From assembly GCA_016927095.1 (NCBI GenBank), contig JAFGNI010000059.1, forward strand, positions 1 through 9,338: DNA of 9,338 bases. Direction: 5' to 3'. Below the pieces are notes generated by a model that was not told where the DNA came from, searched no databases, and saw only the letters and a list, made by a program, of their open reading frames with translations. Both the position numbers and the translations under genes were made by a program. Positions 5,251 through 9,338 of this stretch are shown here, in pieces (positions within the stretch are counted from its first letter, which is position 1; the number at the start of each line of letters is the position of its first letter). This stretch comes from Anaerolineae bacterium. GTDB lineage: Bacteria > Chloroflexota > Anaerolineae > B4-G1 > SLSP01.

Positions 5251-6500
5251 ACGCAATACTCAACCATCGTCAGCCGGATGAAGCTGACTTCCATCCCGCT
5301 CTCAAAAAACGCAATCGCCGGGGCAAAATCTGGCAAACTGTTTTCAAGGCATCTACCGTTGTCGGAGTCATCGTACTGGTGGCCCTGCTGATCAACATCA
5401 TCAACGATGCCTTCGGCTACATCGCGGTCGAAAACAAAGTGGATCCCAGCACGCTTACGGAGAATGGCAGCGTCCTCGAGACGTTACCTAAAGCCGAGCT
5501 GGTGACCATATTGCAGGACAACGTCTCCGCCGGCTTGTTACGTCGCTTCGAGAGCGACGCGCCTTTCTCCGAAAGGACCGCAGACGATGTCGTGGACCTG
5601 ATCTATGAATACGTCGTGCAGCCCAAGGTCGTTGCGCAATGGACACTGCTTACATCGGTTTTCCATCGCGCCAAGATCTCCCGGGAATTGACTCAGTATC
5701 CCGATGCAGATGTAAGATTCGAGAGCTGGATCGATGTCGCCTTCATCACTGCGCCACAGTCTGCAGACGCGATGAAAGCCGGCGTTCGCACTGCGATTAT
5801 GGGATCGCTCTGGACGATACTCATCGCCTTTGCATTCGCTTTCCCTATCGGCGTGAGCGCAGCCATCTACTTGGAAGAGTACGCCACAGACAATGCCGTT
5901 AATCGCACTATCCAGACCAACATCAACAACCTTGCGGGTGTGCCGTCCATCATCTACGGCATCTTAGGTCTCGCGATCTTCGTCCGCGCCTTGGAGCCTA
6001 TTACCAGCGGTACGCTCTTCGGTCTGTCAGATCCCACGACCGCCAACGGACGTACCATCATCTCGGCCGGCCTGACGCTGGGGCTCCTGATCCTCCCCCT
6101 GATCATTATCAACTCCCAGGAGGCGATCAAGGCGGTGCCGAACTCATTGCGCGAGGCTGCATATGGCCTGGGCGCCACCCGCTGGCAGACCACCTGGTCG
6201 CATGTGCTGCCCAACGCGATGTCGGGCATCCTGACGGGTACGATTCTCGCGATGTCACGCGCCATCGGGGAAACTGCGCCGCTTGTGGTGGTCGGCGCGT
6301 CCACTTACATCACATTTGACCCTAAAGGCCCTTTCTCCAAGTTTACCACCTTGCCCATCCAGATCTTCCAGTGGACGACGCGCCCGCAAGACGTGTTCCG
6401 AAACATCGCTGCCGCTGCCATCATCGTCCTGTTGATTATGCTACTCAGTCTCAATGCGACCGCTGTCATTCTGCGGAATCGCTTCCGTAAACAATACTAG
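5247..6500 (+). CDS. pstA: Phosphate ABC transporter permease PstA, with large periplasmic insert
   Basis: PstA is the second membrane subunit, pairing with PstC. There is a cytoplasmic basic N-terminus (KKRNRRGK, 20-27) and helix 1 at about 33-52. A hydrophilic region of about 120 residues (58-180) follows before the conserved core, which starts at [18 protein letters not shown]. Core marks are [27 protein letters not shown], the EAA coupling loop [20 protein letters not shown] (303-322) and [15 protein letters not shown]. At 417 residues it exceeds the usual 270-300, and the excess lies in that first periplasmic loop. The ATG lies inside the pstC stop (ATGA), with GAGGAG (5236-5241) 5 nt upstream. 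The identity of the insert is not recognised. It is rich in Asp, Glu and Val, and may contact PstS or form a small helical domain. Confidence 0.94.
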   Translation: MNAILNHRQPDEADFHPALKKRNRRGKIWQTVFKASTVVGVIVLVALLINIINDAFGYIAVENKVDPSTLTENGSVLETLPKAELVTILQDNVSAGLLRRFESDAPFSERTADDVVDLIYEYVVQPKVVAQWTLLTSVFHRAKISRELTQYPDADVRFESWIDVAFITAPQSADAMKAGVRTAIMGSLWTILIAFAFAFPIGVSAAIYLEEYATDNAVNRTIQTNINNLAGVPSIIYGILGLAIFVRALEPITSGTLFGLSDPTTANGRTIISAGLTLGLLILPLIIINSQEAIKAVPNSLREAAYGLGATRWQTTWSHVLPNAMSGILTGTILAMSRAIGETAPLVVVGASTYITFDPKGPFSKFTTLPIQIFQWTTRPQDVFRNIAAAAIIVLLIMLLSLNATAVILRNRFRKQY

Positions 6501-6514
6501 AGGTCAAAAAGAAT

Positions 6515-7312
6515 ATGAGCGAAGCAATATCACTGCACACCAACGGCGACTACGCTATTGAGGCACAGGACTTGTCCGTTTACTACGGCGACTTCCGCGC
6601 CTTAAAAGACGTGAGCTTGAATATCCAGCGCCACAAGATCACGGCCATCATCGGCCCCTCCGGCTGCGGGAAGAGCACGATGCTGCGCGCCTTCAATCGC
6701 ATGAATGAGCTCTTCCGGTCTGCGCACACCGAAGGCAACGTCTACTTCAACGGCGTCGACATCTATCAGCCCGAGGTGGACCCGGTCCAGATCCGGCGCA
6801 GAATCGGCATGGTCTTCCAGAAACCCAACCCATTCCCAAAGAGCATCTACGAAAACGTGGCGTGGGGAGCCAAGATCAACGGCTACAAGGGCTCGATGGA
6901 CGACCTCGTCTACGAGTCACTCACCCGCGCCGCACTGTGGGACGAGGTCAAGGACAAGCTCACGCAGAGCGGCCTGTCGCTCTCCGGCGGTCAGCAGCAG
7001 CGGCTCTGCATCGCGAGGACGATCGCCACCAGGCCCGACATCATCCTGATGGATGAACCTGCTTCGGCACTGGATCCTATCGCCACCCTACGCATCGAGG
7101 AACTCATGCGCCAACTGGCGAAGGACTACACGATCATCGTGGTTACCCACAATATGCAGCAGGCCGGGCGGGTCTCTGACTACACCGCCTTCTTTTCCCT
7201 CGATGAGTCCGATCGCGCCGGGATGCTGATTGAGTACAACCCCACGAAGAAGGTCTTTTCGAACCCCGACCAATCGATCACCGAGGATTACATCACCGGT
7301 CGCTTTGGGTAG
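6515..7312 (+). CDS. pstB: Phosphate ABC transporter ATPase PstB
   Basis: PstB is the cytoplasmic ATPase that powers PstCA. All nucleotide-binding motifs are intact in 265 residues, a normal length. Walker A is GPSGCGKST (47-55), the Q-loop Gln is in VFQKPNPFP (Q102), and the signature is LSGGQQQR (156-163). Walker B is IILMDEP (176-182), followed by SALD, and the switch His is in VVTHNMQQA (H212). FNRMNEL and [16 protein letters not shown] are PstB-specific blocks that separate it from other ABC ATPases. It starts 14 bp after pstA with a weak AGAGGT site. No phoU follows in the usual place; arsR begins 31 bp downstream with no terminator visible between. Confidence 0.97.
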   Translation: MSEAISLHTNGDYAIEAQDLSVYYGDFRALKDVSLNIQRHKITAIIGPSGCGKSTMLRAFNRMNELFRSAHTEGNVYFNGVDIYQPEVDPVQIRRRIGMVFQKPNPFPKSIYENVAWGAKINGYKGSMDDLVYESLTRAALWDEVKDKLTQSGLSLSGGQQQRLCIARTIATRPDIILMDEPASALDPIATLRIEELMRQLAKDYTIIVVTHNMQQAGRVSDYTAFFSLDESDRAGMLIEYNPTKKVFSNPDQSITEDYITGRFG

Positions 7313-7343
7313 GTTTTCCACCAAGTCTCAGGGAGTATTGCGC

Positions 7344-7700
7344 GTGGATAGGCAGGAGCTGCTGGCAGCGTTCAAGGCATTGAGCAACGATACAAGAATG
7401 GATATCGTCGCCCGGCTTATGGGTGGTAGACACTGCAATTGTGAGATCGCGGAAGAACTCGATCTCTCATTGAGCCTTGTTTCGCATCATCTGGGTATCT
7501 TGCGACAGGCCGGCCTGGTGACAGCCGAAAGGGACAAATCTGACGCTCGTTGGATCCACTATTCCCTCGATCCTGCCGGCCTCCAGGACCTCACCGAAAC
7601 GGTCTGCCACCTACTGAATGTAGAGAAACTGCAGCAACGGCATCCCACCTGTCTCACGTCACCCACCAAGTCAGCGTTGTCCAAGGAGAATGACCTATGA
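7344..7700 (+). CDS. arsR: ArsR/SmtB-family arsenic-responsive repressor
   Basis: This is a 118-residue winged-helix repressor that would release DNA when arsenite binds. RQELLAAFKALSNDTRMDIV is the typical N-terminal helix pair. RHCNCEIAEELDLS (29-42) gives the C31-x-C33 metal box matching the ELCVCDL box of classical ArsR. The third cysteine position is Ala (A36). LSLVSHHLGILRQAGLV (43-59) is the recognition helix, and ERDKSDARWIHYSL (62-75) is the wing. C88 and C103 in the C-terminal part could supply a third thiolate. GTG 7344 was chosen because GGGAG (7331-7335) lies 8 nt upstream; the frame extends further upstream but overlaps the end of pstB. The stop overlaps arsC by 4 bp. The two operator-like motifs near 818 and 887 are candidate targets. 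Confidence 0.93.
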   Translation: MDRQELLAAFKALSNDTRMDIVARLMGGRHCNCEIAEELDLSLSLVSHHLGILRQAGLVTAERDKSDARWIHYSLDPAGLQDLTETVCHLLNVEKLQQRHPTCLTSPTKSALSKENDL

Positions 7701-8191
7701 GCAACAAGCCTCGCGTCCTCTTTCTGTGCACGCACAATTCAGCGCGGAGTCAGATGGCAGAAGCATTCCTTTGCAAGCATGGAAGCGATTACTTCGAAGC
7801 CCACAGCGCAGGCCTGGAACCTGCGAATATCCATCCTATGACCCTGGAGGTGATGCAAGAGGTGGGCTTTGACCTGCTCAGCGATGGCCACCGAAGTAAG
7901 GGACTAGACGAGTACTTCATGAAGGTGCACGTCGGATACCTGATCACGGTCTGCGCCAACGCGGAAGCAAAGTGTCCCATCTTCCCCGGTATCACTGTTC
8001 GCGAGTATTGGGGACTGGACGATCCCGCCGCCGCTGAGGGAACAGAAGCAGAAAGACTCGCCAAGTTCCGAGAGATCCGAGACGAGATCGAGGACCGGGT
8101 CCGTGACTTCATTGTGAGAGAGACAACCAACGCCGATCCCAATCTGGACCGACGTCCCCGTCTGGACGCGGCCCAGCCGGCATCCTCTTAG
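7697..8191 (+). CDS. arsC: Thioredoxin-coupled arsenate reductase ArsC (LMW-PTPase type)
   Basis: ArsC reduces arsenate to arsenite in the cytoplasm through a cysteine relay recycled by thioredoxin. The N-terminus VLFLCTHNSARSQMAEAFL holds the phosphatase-like loop C-x5-R (C11 to R17). The resolving pair lies in VCANAEAKCPIFPG, as C86 and C93. Their 7-residue spacing equals C82/C89 of the plasmid pI258 enzyme, so the full three-cysteine relay is present. YWGLDDPAAAEG (about 107-118) is the usual substrate-specificity segment. The 164 residues include a tail of about 25 residues that is not conserved-looking. AAGGAG (7683-7688) lies 8 nt before the ATG, which overlaps the arsR stop (ATGA). Arsenite produced would be exported by Acr3. 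The small CxxC protein at 2386 is a possible reductant (inference). Confidence 0.95.
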   Translation: MSNKPRVLFLCTHNSARSQMAEAFLCKHGSDYFEAHSAGLEPANIHPMTLEVMQEVGFDLLSDGHRSKGLDEYFMKVHVGYLITVCANAEAKCPIFPGITVREYWGLDDPAAAEGTEAERLAKFREIRDEIEDRVRDFIVRETTNADPNLDRRPRLDAAQPASS

Positions 8192-8281
8192 GGTGTGGCG
8201 CCCCAAGGTAGTTGAAGGGGAACTGCACCTCGTGCCGGTCCGCCAACTGAGTGATCGTCCCCGTGTATAGACCGCGCGCTG

Positions 8282-8308
8282 TTGCCCTTGCCAGATCTGA
8301 TATATGAT
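8282..8308 (+). promoter_or_regulatory. Possible promoter for the GPH symporter gene
   Basis: TATGAT (8303-8308) is a 5/6 match to the -10 consensus. The best -35 candidates upstream are TTGCCC (8282-8287, 15-bp spacer) and CTGTTG (8279-8284, 18-bp spacer), both weak. It lies 50 bp before the ATG at 8359 in a 167-bp gap after arsC. No clear terminator was found in this gap, so read-through from arsC also remains possible. Confidence 0.35.
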
Positions 8309-8358
8309 GGCTCCGCACCATCGTACACTCACACTGCTACTGCCTCAGAGGAGCTCAC

Positions 8359-9338
8359 ATGCCGGACAAGATCAACGAGAGCGGTCTCACGCGGCTCCAG
8401 AAGATCCAATTCTACGTCGCCAGCGGCGCACGATCCATCATCTCAGGGCTGGTGAAATCCGCCTTCATCAAGTACTACACCGACTACCTGGGCCTCGATC
8501 CGCGGTGGATGGGCATCGTCTATGTCGCCTTCTCCATCTGGGCCGCGATCAATGACCCGATCTTCGGCTTCTGGCTCGACAAGCGCCCGGCTCGGGAGGG
8601 TGTCGGCAAGTACCGCCCGGCTTTCATCAGGTCGATTCCCTTCTGGATCGTCATCACGCTGGCTTTTCCCTGGGCGAATCCCAGCTGGTCACAACTGGGG
8701 ATTTCCCTCTACCTCTTCCTGGCGCTGACGCTGTGGGAGACTGCGGCCACCGTCTTTGCCATCACCTACGGCGCTATTGCGGTCAATCTCTTCCTCACCA
8801 CCGAGGAACGATCCGAGGTGGAGGTGATCGACAACTACGTGGGCGCGCTGACGATCTTCGGCAGCTCCATTCCGATCATGATCCTCAGCATGGATGTCAG
8901 CAATGCCACGATGCTGCTCTTCTTCGCCATCGTCACCGTCGCCGCCGGCCTCATCATGGCCGTCTCCATCCCCGTGGTCCGCGAGCGTGAGGGCTTTTAC
9001 GTCACCGAAGAGGAGGGGGGTGCTCTGCCCCTGAAGGAGTTCTTCGCCACTGCGATCGAGCTCCTCAAGCAGCGGGCCTTTCTCACGTATTTCCTGACCT
9101 TCTTTATGTGGCAGACCTTGGCCTCGAACTACCTCTTCGGGATGTCCTACTTCTACGACAACGTGGTCCTCTCCCGGGGGTTCTGGACAGGACTTCCCGA
9201 TATCCTGATCGGCGTTATGGGGCTGATCCTCTTCCCCTTTATCGCCGGCTGGATCAACCGGCACGGCACCAAGCGCGTGCTCTCCCGGATGATCCGGGCG
9301 TCGCTGTTGGGGTTCATCCTGTTGACCTTCGTCCCGGC
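8359..9338 (+). CDS. GPH/MelB-family (MFS_2) cation symporter, 3' end outside window
   Basis: This is a membrane transporter of the glycoside-pentoside-hexuronide:cation symporter family, which imports sugars with Na+ or H+. At least eight helices are visible in 326 residues before the frame runs off the right edge. The diagnostic stretch is IWAAINDPIFGFWLDKRP (60-77), aligning with MelB WDAINDPIMGW, followed by GKYRPAFIRSIPFW (83-96). FMWQTLASNYLFGMSYFY (249-266) aligns with the MelB region around AYNIASNIINGFAIYYF. The MelB cation-site Asp59 is kept as D66, but the Asp55 equivalent is Ala (A62). AGAGGAG (8347-8353) lies 5 nt before the ATG. Substrate cannot be told. The link with the arsenic and phosphate genes is only adjacency, and it probably belongs to the next unit. 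Confidence 0.85.
   Translation, partial: MPDKINESGLTRLQKIQFYVASGARSIISGLVKSAFIKYYTDYLGLDPRWMGIVYVAFSIWAAINDPIFGFWLDKRPAREGVGKYRPAFIRSIPFWIVITLAFPWANPSWSQLGISLYLFLALTLWETAATVFAITYGAIAVNLFLTTEERSEVEVIDNYVGALTIFGSSIPIMILSMDVSNATMLLFFAIVTVAAGLIMAVSIPVVREREGFYVTEEEGGALPLKEFFATAIELLKQRAFLTYFLTFFMWQTLASNYLFGMSYFYDNVVLSRGFWTGLPDILIGVMGLILFPFIAGWINRHGTKRVLSRMIRASLLGFILLTFVP

Noticed and set aside
7230..7343. Earlier ATG at 7230 as the arsR start
   Set aside because: It overlaps the last 83 bp of pstB in another frame, and the extra residues (Arg/Ser/Thr/Pro-rich) are shadow-like. The family N-terminus begins at GTG 7344 with its own RBS.
8203..8222. CCCC...GGGG inverted repeat after arsC as a terminator
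   Set aside because: Only about four G-C pairs plus a bulged extension, and no U tract. Too weak to call.
8109..8321. Minus-strand frame across the arsC-GPH gap, reading RGLYTGTITQLAD and EVQFPFNYLGAP
   Set aside because: The part in the gap looks mildly protein-like and could be a gene remnant. It runs into antisense of arsC, has no convincing RBS, and I recognise no family. A protein search of the 8192-8300 part would decide.
1..9338. CRISPR arrays, tRNA or rRNA genes, insertion sequences, phage attachment sites
   Set aside because: No repeat-spacer pattern, tRNA-like cloverleaf, transposase or terminal inverted repeats were seen. The non-coding gaps are short and explained above.

Overview
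The window reads as a bacterial arsenic and phosphate locus of about 9.3 kb. All recognisable genes lie on the + strand and have strong AGGAGG-type ribosome binding sites. Codon use is moderately GC-rich. A Chloroflexota-like bacterium (Anaerolineae or Caldilineae type) is my best guess. It rests on three things: the lipoprotein PstS with an acidic Pro/Glu/Thr linker, the enlarged PstC and PstA periplasmic loops, and GC-rich U-less intergenic hairpins. No rRNA or other phylogenetic marker is present, so this placement is inference.

Layout. (1) 1-627 is the C-terminal half of an Acr3-type arsenite efflux permease, cut by the left edge. (2) 628-925 is a dense regulatory gap. It holds two hairpins after acr3, a perfect-consensus sigma70 promoter (TTGACA-17-TATAAT), two copies of an ATTC-N8-GAATAT operator-like motif, and a hairpin plus U8 tract inside the leader. 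(3) 926-2329 is an ArsP/PF03773-type permease with a Cys-Ser-Cys motif. It is followed by a 78-residue CxxC thioredoxin-like protein (2386-2622) and a 17-bp perfect hairpin. (4) 2705-2770 is a Pho-box-like array of TTAAC repeats at exact 11-bp spacing, ending 10 nt before a TATGAT -10 box. It precedes pstS (2835-3896), pstC (4063-5250), pstA (5247-6500) and pstB (6515-7312). (5) The same tightly packed unit continues 31 bp later into arsR (7344-7700) and a thioredoxin-type arsenate reductase arsC (7697-8191). (6) After a 167-bp gap with a possible promoter, a GPH/MelB-family sugar-type symporter starts at 8359 and runs off the right edge.

How the genes fit together. Arsenate enters cells through phosphate transporters. 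Here a complete PstSCAB importer is followed, in what looks like one transcription unit, by an arsenic-sensing repressor and an arsenate reductase. The arsenite made by ArsC would leave through Acr3, and organoarsenicals or a related substrate through the ArsP-like permease. The usual phoU is not found after pstB; arsR-arsC occupies that position. If the Pho-like box is functional, phosphate starvation would raise phosphate (and arsenate) uptake and arsenate detoxification together. That coupling is the most interesting idea in the window. It is inferred from order, spacing and motifs, not demonstrated.
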